NCBI GenBank assembly: GCA_937901085.1
Contig: CALCHQ010000034.1
Coordinates: 62,001 to 126,000 of the forward strand
DNA length: 64,000 bases
Direction: 5' to 3'
DNA from: an uncultured Verrucomicrobiales bacterium
GTDB lineage: Bacteria > Verrucomicrobiota > Verrucomicrobiia > Verrucomicrobiales > Akkermansiaceae
The number at the start of each line of letters is the position of its first letter. Within the stretch, counting starts at the first letter, position 1. Positions 44,611 through 52,681 of this stretch are shown here, piece after piece. Under the pieces are notes generated by a model. That model worked only from the letters and a program-made list of their open reading frames with translations. It made no database searches and had not been told where the DNA came from. The position numbers were made by a program, and so were the translations under genes.

Positions 44611-45999
44611 ATGAAACGCGCGATAATTCTCGGTCTTGCCGGAGCTGCCGGCCTGGTGGCTTCCTGCTCCTTCGGCCCTATGTGGTCTTCGCCTGAGATG
44701 CCAGTTCCGGCGGAGTTCCGCGGGGCAGGCGCAGCAGACAGCACCATGGCCGATCTGCCCTGGCAGCAGGTACTCAATGATGCCAACCTGCAGGCTCTGC
44801 TGAATGATGTGTTTGCCAGCAACCGCAGCCTGGAGGCCATGATGCACAATGTGGAGTCCGCCCGCCGCTACATCACCGTGGCGCGTGCGCCCATGTTCCC
44901 CTCCCTGGGGTATCTGGCGCAGGGCAGCAAGGGTGCCAGTTCTCCCTCCACCATCAGCGTGGCCAGTGAAAAGACCATTCCCGGAGCTGCTGGTCTCAGC
45001 GCTTCCTGGGAGCTGGATCTCTGGGGTAAGACCCGCAAGGGGGTGGAGAGTGCCGAGGCTCAGGCTCTGGCCGCAGAGGAGAATCTCAACAATATGCGCC
45101 TTTCGCTCATGAAGCAGGTGGCCAGCGGATACCTGCGCCTTATCATGCTGGATGAGCAGCTCCGCATTGCCCACGAGGCGGTGGCCTCCTACCGCGATTC
45201 ACTCAAGCTCTTCGAGAACCAGCTGGAAAGCGGCGTGGCAAACAAGCTGCAGACGGCTTCTGCCCAGGCGGCCCTTTCTGCCTCCGAGGCCCAGATTCCG
45301 AACCTGGAGATGCAGATTGCCGAAATGGAGAACACTCTTTCCGTGCTGGCGGGGCGCGCTCCCGGCTCGATTACGCGCAGCGGCAGCATGCAGGCCTTTG
45401 CCGGCGCCAGTAGTGTGGCTGCCGGTATTCCGGCAGATGTGATTGCCCGCCGTCCGGATATTCGTGCTGCTGAACAGACGCTCCGCGCTGCCAATGCTGA
45501 AATCGGCGTGGCTATTGCGAATTATTTCCCGAGCATCAGCCTCACCGGGCTGGCCGGTATCGCCACGCCCGATCTGCGCCATGGCCTGAAGAACAGCCAG
45601 GATGGCTGGGGTATCGGCGCCAACCTCACAGGCCCGCTCTTCCAGGCCGGACAGCTGCGTGCCAATGAGGCCATGAAGCGCGATGCCTTCCTGGCCGCCA
45701 AGGCGGATTACGAGCAGGCTGTCCTTTCGGCGCTTTCCGAAATCTCCACCACGCTGGTGCAGCGCACCAAGCTGCGCGACATCATGAAGAAGCAGGAACA
45801 GGCCGTGGCAGCCTACCAGGAAAGCGTGAAGCTTTCCAAAGCCCGCTATGCACAGGGCCTGGCCAGCTACTACGAAGTACTCACCGCCCAGCAGGGGCTT
45901 TTCCCGGCGCAGACGCAGCTGGCTGCCTACCGCTACCAGTACGCTGCCTGCATTCCCACCCTCTACACTCAGCTGGGGGGTGGCTGGAAAACCAAGTGA
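44611..45999 (+). CDS. outer-membrane efflux lipoprotein (NodT/OprM type TolC homologue)
   Basis: Outer-membrane channel of the RND system. The 462-residue protein has a lipobox (LVASC, Cys at residue ~19). The two tandem coiled-coil/beta repeats of the OEP family are visible: ANLQALLNDVFASNRSLEAMMHNVESARR in the first, and EIGVAIANYFPSISLTGLAG with LTGPLFQAGQLRANEAMKRDAF in the second, plus RRPDIRAAEQTLRAANAEIG between them (the NodT signature). It probably works with the pump encoded just upstream. A strong terminator follows. Confidence 0.94.
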   Translation: MKRAIILGLAGAAGLVASCSFGPMWSSPEMPVPAEFRGAGAADSTMADLPWQQVLNDANLQALLNDVFASNRSLEAMMHNVESARRYITVARAPMFPSLGYLAQGSKGASSPSTISVASEKTIPGAAGLSASWELDLWGKTRKGVESAEAQALAAEENLNNMRLSLMKQVASGYLRLIMLDEQLRIAHEAVASYRDSLKLFENQLESGVANKLQTASAQAALSASEAQIPNLEMQIAEMENTLSVLAGRAPGSITRSGSMQAFAGASSVAAGIPADVIARRPDIRAAEQTLRAANAEIGVAIANYFPSISLTGLAGIATPDLRHGLKNSQDGWGIGANLTGPLFQAGQLRANEAMKRDAFLAAKADYEQAVLSALSEISTTLVQRTKLRDIMKKQEQAVAAYQESVKLSKARYAQGLASYYEVLTAQQGLFPAQTQLAAYRYQYAACIPTLYTQLGGGWKTK

Positions 46000-46025
46000 T
46001 GCCCGGCATTCCGACCGCAATTTTC

Positions 46026-46054
46026 AACCCGGCAGCCTAGCTGCCGGGTTTTTT
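46026..46054 (+). terminator. terminator of the efflux operon
   Basis: AACCCGGCAG pairs perfectly with CTGCCGGGTT around the loop CCTAG; TTTT follows. Confidence 0.9.
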
Positions 46055-46103
46055 GTTTGCGTGAGGGCAGGTAGGTGTGCTATCTTCAATGCCGTCAGGC
46101 ACT

Positions 46104-47231
46104 ATGGAAGAATTGTTCACATATACGCAGGAGGTGTCGGCGGCGTTTCCGTGGCTGATGCCCTTATTTTTCGGTTTGTTCGGGCTTTGTGTGGGCTCGT
46201 TCCTGAATGTGGTGATTTACCGCCTGCCGCTGGGGATGAGCGTGAATGAACCGCGCCGCTCGTTCTGTCCCCTGTGCAAGGCGCAGATTCCGTGGTACCT
46301 GAATCTGCCGGTTGTCAGCTATCTGCTGCTGCGCGGGCGCACAGCATGCTGCGGCAGGCATTACACAGCGCGTTACTGCGTGGTGGAGATGGTGTGCGGG
46401 CTGTTGTTTGCGGCGGTGGCGTGGTGGTTCTGCACGGATGATATCTTCACCCAGGTGCTGCTTTGCGTATGGGCGGCGGTGATGCTGGCCTGCCTGTGCA
46501 TTGACTGGGAGCAGATGGTGGTGCTGCCTTCGCTGGCCTTGCTTGCCATGGTGGCAGGCGTGGCGGTATCGTTGCTCTCGCCCTGGTTCAGCGGGGAGGG
46601 AATAGAGCCGCTGCAGGGGCTGATGAGCAGCCTTTCCGGGGCTTTTGGAGGTTTTCTGCTGTTCCGCCTGGTGGCATGGGTGGGCAAGTTCTTCTTTGGC
46701 CGCAGACAGCAGGTCTATGATGCACCGCAGGAATGGGTGCTGCGCCAGGCAGCAGATGGCGAGGATGTGGAACTCCTTATTGGCAACGAACGCCTGCTGT
46801 GGAGCGATTTGTTCATGGAGAGCAGTAACCGTTTTACGCTGACTGCTGCTTCGCTGGACGGAGGAGACGCCGGGGAGCTGGTGTTCTCTGTGGATGCGCT
46901 GACTCTGCCGGATGGCAAAAAACTGGCGCTGGAGGAACATGAGGAATTGCGCGGCACATGCCGGGGCTATGCCGCGCGCCGGGAGGCCATGGGTAGTGGT
47001 GATGCCTGGCTGGCTCTGGCCATTGGTGCGCTCTGCGGCTGGCAGGGCGTGGTGTTTGCGCTGGTGGGCGGCAGCTTCATCGGCATTGCAGCGGCGCTGG
47101 TGGCGCGCATCGGGCGTGGTACGCCTATGCCCTTTGGCCCGGCGCTGATTGCGGCGGCCTTTATCTGGCTCTTTTATGGAACGGAACTCTGCTCTGCTTA
47201 TATGGAGTGGGTCGAAACATTGATTTGGTAA
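46104..47231 (+). CDS. prepilin peptidase (A24 family, GspO/PilD type)
   Basis: Membrane aspartic protease that cleaves and methylates type IV prepilins or pseudopilins. The N-terminal methylase-type domain has LCVGSFLNVVIYRLP, a CPLC pair and a CC pair (residues ~53-90) that probably bind zinc. The two catalytic aspartates are in CIDWEQMVVLP and GSGDAWLALAIGALCGW. 375 residues is long for the family because of a ~100-residue soluble insertion between the two catalytic halves (from about residue 195 to 295). ATG 46104 is chosen: a TTGCGT/TATCTT promoter (46057-46086) rules out the GTG at 46077. Substrate pilins are not in this window. Confidence 0.88.
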   Translation: MEELFTYTQEVSAAFPWLMPLFFGLFGLCVGSFLNVVIYRLPLGMSVNEPRRSFCPLCKAQIPWYLNLPVVSYLLLRGRTACCGRHYTARYCVVEMVCGLLFAAVAWWFCTDDIFTQVLLCVWAAVMLACLCIDWEQMVVLPSLALLAMVAGVAVSLLSPWFSGEGIEPLQGLMSSLSGAFGGFLLFRLVAWVGKFFFGRRQQVYDAPQEWVLRQAADGEDVELLIGNERLLWSDLFMESSNRFTLTAASLDGGDAGELVFSVDALTLPDGKKLALEEHEELRGTCRGYAARREAMGSGDAWLALAIGALCGWQGVVFALVGGSFIGIAAALVARIGRGTPMPFGPALIAAAFIWLFYGTELCSAYMEWVETLIW

Positions 47232-47233
47232 CC

Positions 47234-48208
47234 ATGTCTCTGCCGGATTTTTCTGCTTTTCCGTTGTATCTTGCCCCCATGGCGGGGGTGACTGACCCCA
47301 TTTTCCGCACGCTGTGCAAGGCCGAAGGCGCGGATGTGATGGTGACGGAGTTTGTGTCGGCAGAGGGCGTGTTGCAGGCATGGGAACGCAACCGCCGCTA
47401 TGTGGAGTTTGAAGATGCCCACCGCCCGCTCGGTGTGCAGATTTTCGGCTCTGTGCCGGAGCATTGTGCGGCGGCTGCCCGCATCATTGTGGACGCCATG
47501 CACCCGGATTTCCTGGATATCAACGCCGGTTGCCCGGTTCCCAAGGTAGTGGGCAAGAATGGAGGTTCTTCCCTGTTGAAGGATTTGCCGCTCCTGCAGC
47601 GTATTGCAGCGGCGGTGGTGCAGGAACTGGGGAATGACTGCCCGGTGACGGTAAAAATCCGCATCGGCTGGGATCAGGAACACATCTGCGCTCCGGAAGC
47701 CGTCCGTCGTCTGGAGGAGGCCGGGGTGCAGGCCATTGCGATTCACGGCCGCACCCGCTCGCAGCAATACGGGGGCAGGGCAGACTGGGAGATGATTGAC
47801 CACTGCGCCCGCCTGGTGCGTGTGCCGGTGATTGGCAATGGCGATATCTGCACCCCGCAGGATGTACAGCGTGCCCGCGAAACGACGGCTGTTTCGGCGG
47901 TGATGATTGGTCGCGCTGCCATGAATGCCCCCTGGCTGTTCCGGCTGGCGAAGGAATACCTCACGACGGGGACTGTGCCGGAGCCGCCGTCGGCGCAGGA
48001 GCGACTTGACTTCATGCTGCGTCACACCCGCATGGCTATTGGCAGCCTGCACTACGGCGATGAGCTGGTGACCATGCGTGCCATGCGCAGCCGCCTGCTG
48101 GCTTACGCCAAGGGGATTCCCGGTACAAAAGCATTGAGGCCACAGCTTTCGCGTGTGGCCTCGTACGATGAGCTTTGCGCTATTCTGGCGCCGTTGGTTA
48201 CATCTTGA
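47234..48208 (+). CDS. tRNA-dihydrouridine synthase (DusB-like)
   Basis: FMN-dependent reductase converting uridine to dihydrouridine in the tRNA D-loop. The 324-residue TIM-barrel protein has APMAGVTDPIFRTLC, a TEFVSAEGV segment, FLDINAGCPVPKVVGKNGGSSLL containing the catalytic cysteine, VTVKIRIGW, AIAIHGRTRSQQY and IGNGDICTPQD. ATG 47234 lies 2 bases after the prepilin peptidase stop; an in-frame start at 47207 would overlap that gene. Its 3' end overlaps the convergent lptB gene by 11 bases and contains the lptB terminator hairpin. Confidence 0.94.
   Translation: MSLPDFSAFPLYLAPMAGVTDPIFRTLCKAEGADVMVTEFVSAEGVLQAWERNRRYVEFEDAHRPLGVQIFGSVPEHCAAAARIIVDAMHPDFLDINAGCPVPKVVGKNGGSSLLKDLPLLQRIAAAVVQELGNDCPVTVKIRIGWDQEHICAPEAVRRLEEAGVQAIAIHGRTRSQQYGGRADWEMIDHCARLVRVPVIGNGDICTPQDVQRARETTAVSAVMIGRAAMNAPWLFRLAKEYLTTGTVPEPPSAQERLDFMLRHTRMAIGSLHYGDELVTMRAMRSRLLAYAKGIPGTKALRPQLSRVASYDELCAILAPLVTS
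48136..48162 (-). terminator. lptB terminator embedded in the dus coding sequence
   Basis: GAGGCCACA pairs with TGTGGCCTC (9 pairs). On the minus strand it is followed by AATGCTTTTGT. It lies 36 bases beyond the lptB stop and entirely within the antiparallel dus gene. Confidence 0.55.
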
Positions 48209-48929
48209 ACTGTTCGCCGAGGTAAATCTTGCGGGTCTTGGGGTCGTTGGCAATTTCGTCCGTCGTGCCCTCTTTGATGACCTTGCCTTCAAACAGGATG
48301 TAGGCGCGGTCCACAATGCCGAGCGTTTCGCGCACGTTGTGGTCGGTGATGAGGATGGAGAGGCCGTCCGTTTCGCGCAGGGAAGCGACAATGTGCTGGA
48401 TGTCCTGCACGGCAATGGGGTCAACACCGGCAAAGGGTTCATCGAGCATGAGCAGCTTGGGGTTGGCCGCCAGAGCGCGGGCGATGGTGAGGCGGCGCTT
48501 TTCACCGCCGGAGAGCTGGATGGATTGGCTCTTGCGGAGGCGGGTGATGTTGAAACGCTCCAGTAACTCGTCGCACTTTTCCTTCTTCTCCTTGCTGGTG
48601 AGGTCGGAACGTGTCTCCAGAATGGCCATGAGGTTTTCGTTGACCGTGAGCTTGCGGAAGATGGATTCTTCCTGCGGCAGGTAGCCCATGCCCAGGCGGG
48701 CGCGCAGGTGCATGGGAAGCCCCGATACGTCCTTGCCGCAGAAATCCACGGATCCGGTATCCGGGCGCACCAGACCCGCCACCATGTAGAACGAGGTTGT
48801 CTTGCCCGCACCGTTGGGCCCCAGCAGGCCAACGATTTCGCCGGAATGTACGGTGAAGTTCACATTGCTCACCACCTGGCGTTCGCCGTATGATTTGCAG
48901 AGGTCTGTGGCTTTGAGAAGGATTTCCAT
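48198..48929 (-). CDS. lptB: LPS export ABC transporter ATP-binding protein
   Basis: Cytosolic ATPase that powers lipopolysaccharide transport from the inner membrane. 243 residues. Walker A is GPNGAGKTT (residue ~37), the signature LSGGEKRRLTIARAL, Walker B KLLMLDEPFAGVDP, and the switch histidine is in ITDHNVRETL. The GPNGAGKTTSFYMVAGLV and YLPQEESIFRKLTV stretches are characteristic of LptB. It follows the LptA-like gene by 2 bases; LptF/G are not seen in this window. Confidence 0.96.
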   Translation of the reverse strand: MEILLKATDLCKSYGERQVVSNVNFTVHSGEIVGLLGPNGAGKTTSFYMVAGLVRPDTGSVDFCGKDVSGLPMHLRARLGMGYLPQEESIFRKLTVNENLMAILETRSDLTSKEKKEKCDELLERFNITRLRKSQSIQLSGGEKRRLTIARALAANPKLLMLDEPFAGVDPIAVQDIQHIVASLRETDGLSILITDHNVRETLGIVDRAYILFEGKVIKEGTTDEIANDPKTRKIYLGEQFKM

Positions 48930-48931
48930 AG

Positions 48932-51214
48932 TTACTTTCTGGGTTTTGGGTTGTTAATCTGCTGCTTGATGTTGGTGGCGTGCGTGGAGTGCTTTTCGCC
49001 GGTGATGCTGGCGTTGTTGCCGGCATCAATGCGGATGGCAGCACCCTTGCCGCTGGCAATATGGGTGTTGTTCGCGTCCGTCAGGATGACTTGCCGGCCG
49101 CGCAGGACTTTCAGGCCGGTGGCATTATCCACCTCCAGCGAGTCGCCGGAGGCGCGGAACAAACGCCCGCGGCTGTCCTTGCCCGCCACGGCCACCTGGC
49201 CGCTGGCGGTGGCGCGCTGCAAGTGGCCGAGCATCTTGTCAGCTCCTTTCTGCTCGGTGTTCATGAGGAGTCTGACAGGGCCCGTGCACTGCATGGAACC
49301 CTTTTCGGTCTGCACGGTGCAGCCTGTATCGGTGCGGGCCTCGCGGATGCCGGTGTAATTGAAGCGCAGACCGGTGAACTTGCCCTTCGCCGTGGGGGCG
49401 GTTTCATCGGCCACGAGGCAGGCATGAAGCGGCCCATTGGTGGTGAGAATGGCCTTTTCCGTCTGCAGACGCGTGGCGCTGCCTGTTTCCAGACGGTTTT
49501 CCTCGCGCACCAGCATGACATAGTCGTGGCATTCGGCCTGGGTCGTTCCCTCCTCGTTGAGCAGCACGGCCGAGAGACGGGCGCCGTTGAGCCGCACATC
49601 GCCGTTGCTCTTCAGCTCCATAGTGGCGGTTTCGCCCTCTGCCGGGGTGGCTGCCAGGCGGTTGCCATTGTAGTGGACAACGAGTTCCGTACCCGGTGCG
49701 CCGGTGATGCGGGTTTCGCCCGTGGTGAGATTGGTTTCGACGATATGTGCCTGCAGCTCGCCGATACATTGGCGTGTGCCGGGGCTGTAACGGTGGGCGC
49801 AGACCTGCCCTTCGGCGCGGGCGCTGGAAATATCGCGGTACCGGGCAATGGCCAGGTTGGGCATGCCGGGCTTGCCGGTGGCAGGCAGCTGGTCTGCTTT
49901 GGGAGTGAGGACAAGGTGAACAGGGCCGGTGCAGCTGAAGTCCATTTCCTCGTCGGCCATGTGGATGCCCTTGTCGGTGCTGACGGTGCCGCTTTCGGCG
50001 CGGAAGATAACATGGCCGTTGGCCTTGAAGCTGCCGCAGAGCTGTGTGCCGGGGGTGCTGCCCTGGCGGGTGTAGTTTCCGCTGATCTGGCTGCCGCGCA
50101 GTTCGATGTCGCCATTGGGCAACAGGTGGATGCCCTCGTTGGTCTGGAGCCTGTTGTCTCCATAGTTCAGACGGCAATCTGTCCCGGTGAGCGAGCAGGC
50201 TCCTGTCTGGCCGTTGTAGGTCAGTCCATCGCCGCTGACGCTGGTATCCGGGGCGTTCCCGCTGCCTTTGCGGGTGGCGATGACCTTTCCGCGCACCGTA
50301 GCGGTCTCAATGCCATCGAACTTCAGCCCGGTGAACTGGCTCATGAAGCTGGATTTCCGGGGAGAAGGGGAGGTGTTGAGGAGGGTGATGCTGAGCATAT
50401 CGCAGCAGGAAAGCGTACCCTCCGGGTGGGTGAACGTGCTGGCACCCGGTGCGTACAGGGTGCGGCTGGCGGCGTGGTAGTATACCTGTCCGCCGCAGGT
50501 GTGCAATTCAGAAGTATCGCCCTTGCTGCCCTTGAGGCTGACGTGGATTTCTGCGCCCTCCATCAGGATGTTCCCCTGGGCATCGGCCAGCAGTCGCGGG
50601 GCTTTGCAGCCCCCGGCTGAGCTGATGTGAACCTTGTTGCCGCCGTAGGAGAGATTGATTTCGCCACCCTCGCTGGGGGAATAAATCAGAATCATGTTGC
50701 TGACGGTGTCGGCCAGCGCGAGGTCGGCCGTTGCACTGGCGGCGGGGCCGGAATAGGGGGCTTCAGTCTCCGGCTCTTCCTCGGCGGCTGGGGGTGCCAG
50801 CTTTTCGGTGGCTGGGGGGGCATCGGGGCTGGGGGGCGTTGCGTCCTGGCCATTGTCATTCATCTCCATGCCGGGCAGCTGGAGGTGGAGCTGTTCGCTG
50901 GCGCTGATGTTGAGACGGCGGTCCAGAAGGCGTACGTTGCCCAGATAGACAATGTGCGACTGGCCGGCATCAAAGAACATGCCCAGTTCCGACATGACCT
51001 TGACCTCATCGGTCACTTCCTCATCCGGGCAGTTGTAGTCCGGGCTGGGGGGCGGGAGTTCGACGCCCAGCTCATTCAGCTCCTGGCTGACCTGGGTGAA
51101 GCGGGCGCAGGCGGAATCGGCCAGCGAGATGGTGGCCTGCATATCGGCCGTCACATCGGCGGCTGAGCAGAAAACGGGGATGGACAGAGCGGCAATGGCG
51201 GCGGCTTTTATCAT
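48932..51214 (-). CDS. large secreted LptA/OstA-like protein
   Basis: 760-residue secreted protein (signal peptide about 1-18) lying between the LptC-like and lptB genes. Its body is built from many short beta-strand units of the OstA/LptA type (phrases such as YNGNRL, GAQ/RL, LTGTDCRLNYGDNRLQTNEGI and ITGAPGTELVVHYNGNRLAATP). This suggests several stacked beta-jellyroll modules, where E. coli LptA has a single ~185-residue domain. An acidic/Pro-rich linker lies near residues 125-150. The probable role is part of the periplasmic LPS bridge, perhaps long enough to span alone. The unusual length is real: the frame is uninterrupted and composition is uniform. Confidence 0.72.
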   Translation of the reverse strand: MIKAAAIAALSIPVFCSAADVTADMQATISLADSACARFTQVSQELNELGVELPPPSPDYNCPDEEVTDEVKVMSELGMFFDAGQSHIVYLGNVRLLDRRLNISASEQLHLQLPGMEMNDNGQDATPPSPDAPPATEKLAPPAAEEEPETEAPYSGPAASATADLALADTVSNMILIYSPSEGGEINLSYGGNKVHISSAGGCKAPRLLADAQGNILMEGAEIHVSLKGSKGDTSELHTCGGQVYYHAASRTLYAPGASTFTHPEGTLSCCDMLSITLLNTSPSPRKSSFMSQFTGLKFDGIETATVRGKVIATRKGSGNAPDTSVSGDGLTYNGQTGACSLTGTDCRLNYGDNRLQTNEGIHLLPNGDIELRGSQISGNYTRQGSTPGTQLCGSFKANGHVIFRAESGTVSTDKGIHMADEEMDFSCTGPVHLVLTPKADQLPATGKPGMPNLAIARYRDISSARAEGQVCAHRYSPGTRQCIGELQAHIVETNLTTGETRITGAPGTELVVHYNGNRLAATPAEGETATMELKSNGDVRLNGARLSAVLLNEEGTTQAECHDYVMLVREENRLETGSATRLQTEKAILTTNGPLHACLVADETAPTAKGKFTGLRFNYTGIREARTDTGCTVQTEKGSMQCTGPVRLLMNTEQKGADKMLGHLQRATASGQVAVAGKDSRGRLFRASGDSLEVDNATGLKVLRGRQVILTDANNTHIASGKGAAIRIDAGNNASITGEKHSTHATNIKQQINNPKPRK

Positions 51215-51690
51215 TTCTTCCGGCCTTTCTTATCGGTGAGCCTGGCGGTGGAAATGGTGGTTTTCACCGGCCCGTGCAGAAACCCTTTGCGGGTGCTTGT
51301 GTTGAAGATGACTCCCTTGCCGGAGGCCGAAACGCGCGGGTCCTGCACCTGGGCGTTACCCGTGGTGCTGGCGGTCTTGGTGGCAAAATCGTACTCGACG
51401 TTGCCGGCAATGATTTCCGTCTGCGTGCCGTCATTGGCATAGAGCGAGGCGCTCAGCTTTTCCAGAATAACCGTGCTGCGGGTCTGCACCTTGAGCTTGT
51501 CGGCCAGCAGCAGGGCGCTGACGCGGTGCCCCTCGTAGCGGGGAATGGAAATGCCTTCGATGACCGAGCCCTCCGGCAGGAACTGCAGAGCGGGGAATTC
51601 GGCCGCGGCGGTGGTGGCAGCCTGCTGCTCCTGCCCCAGGCCAGGCAGGGACAGGAGCGGCAGAAGAATGAGTGGGAGAAGGAGTCTCAT
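51211..51690 (-). CDS. LptC/LptA-like periplasmic protein
   Basis: 159 residues with a signal peptide or anchor (about 1-19). The mature part is beta-rich with the LptC-like features VSALLLADKLKVQTRSTVILEKLSASLYANDG and TASTTGNAQVQDPRVSASGKGVIF, the latter also resembling the OstA domain. It could be either LptC or a short LptA. ATG 51690 is used: it overlaps the kdsA stop by one base (TGATG). A 4-base overlap with the downstream large LptA-like gene indicates coupled translation. Confidence 0.7.
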   Translation of the reverse strand: MRLLLPLILLPLLSLPGLGQEQQAATTAAAEFPALQFLPEGSVIEGISIPRYEGHRVSALLLADKLKVQTRSTVILEKLSASLYANDGTQTEIIAGNVEYDFATKTASTTGNAQVQDPRVSASGKGVIFNTSTRKGFLHGPVKTTISTARLTDKKGRKK

Positions 51691-52514
51691 CAGATGGTTT
51701 CCATCTGCTGGCAAGCCTTGCGTACCAGCATGAGGTTGGTGAGAATCTTTTCCAGATCCTTGAGGTATACCTGGTTGGGGCCGTCGCTCATGGCGTGGTC
51801 GGGGTCCTTGTGTACCTCCATGAAGACACCGTCGATGCCCATGGTCATGGCAGCATTGGCCAGCACGGGAGCCAGTTCGCGGTCGCCGCCGGTAGCACCA
51901 CCCAGGCCACCCGGACGCTGCACGGAGTGGGTGGCATCAAACACGACGGGGCAGCCGAACTGCTTCATCCAGTACATGCCGCGCATGTCCACGATGAGGT
52001 TGTTGTAGCCGAAGGACGTGCCGCGTTCGCAGAGCATGTACTTGTCACAACCGAAGGCAGCCATCTTTTCGCAGATGTTCTTGCAGTCCCAGGGAGCCAG
52101 GAACTGACCCTTCTTGATGTTGACCGGGCGGCCTGTCTTGGCGCAGGCTTCCAGCAGGTCGCTCTGGCGGCTCAGGAAGGCAGGTACCTGGAGCAGGTCG
52201 ACATACTGAGCGGCATATTCAGCCTGCTGCTCGGTGTGGACGTCGGTCACAACCGGGCATTGCAGTTCCTTGCCGATTTCAGAGAGGATGCGGCAGCCTT
52301 CTTCGATGCCGGGGCCTCGGAAACTCTTGACGCTGGTGCGGTTGGCTTTGTCGTACGAGGCCTTGAAGATGAACTGCACACCCAGCTTGGTGCAGACTTT
52401 CTTGATTTCGGTTGCCATTTCCCAGGCAAAGGCTTCGTTTTCGAGAGAGCAGGGACCGAGCAGGAAGAAAGGCTCCTGCCCGCCGATGACTACATTCTGG
52501 ATATTAAAAGACAT
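51690..52514 (-). CDS. kdsA: 3-deoxy-D-manno-octulosonate 8-phosphate synthase
   Basis: Condenses PEP with arabinose 5-phosphate to make KDO-8-phosphate, needed for the LPS inner core. The 274-residue TIM-barrel protein has FFLLGPCSLEN, FKASYDKANRTS, RGPGIEEGCRIL, VVTDVHTEQQA, NIKKGQFLAPWD, CERGTSFGYNNLIVDMRG and FDATHSVQRPGG. The asparagine after KA (KANRTS) marks the metal-independent class. The frame runs 12 codons further upstream, but that TTG lies in the promoter, so ATG 52514 is the start. It heads the lpt operon, which links core-sugar synthesis with LPS export. Confidence 0.96.
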   Translation of the reverse strand: MSFNIQNVVIGGQEPFFLLGPCSLENEAFAWEMATEIKKVCTKLGVQFIFKASYDKANRTSVKSFRGPGIEEGCRILSEIGKELQCPVVTDVHTEQQAEYAAQYVDLLQVPAFLSRQSDLLEACAKTGRPVNIKKGQFLAPWDCKNICEKMAAFGCDKYMLCERGTSFGYNNLIVDMRGMYWMKQFGCPVVFDATHSVQRPGGLGGATGGDRELAPVLANAAMTMGIDGVFMEVHKDPDHAMSDGPNQVYLKDLEKILTNLMLVRKACQQMETI

Positions 52515-52538
52515 GGCGAAAGTTGTTTCGATGTGTAC

Positions 52539-52567
52539 ATTATGCCCCAAGCCGCCGATGAAGTCAA
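52539..52567 (-). promoter_or_regulatory. kdsA-lpt operon promoter
   Basis: Minus strand TTGACT (52567-52562), a 17-base spacer, CATAAT (52544-52539), 24 bases before ATG 52514. Confidence 0.68.
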
Positions 52568-52617
52568 TGAGATTTCGCTCCGCGCGGGCGCAAAATTGTC
52601 CCTTTGTGATTTTGGGC

Positions 52618-52646
52618 TTGCATTTTATGCCGGAACATAGTACCTT
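52618..52646 (+). promoter_or_regulatory. purH promoter
   Basis: TTGCAT (52618-52623), a 17-base spacer, TACCTT (52641-52646), 35 bases before the ATG. It is divergent from the kdsA promoter. Confidence 0.62.
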
Positions 52647-52681
52647 ACGCCGCCGCTTTCGCGGAGCAACCAGAATCTATC

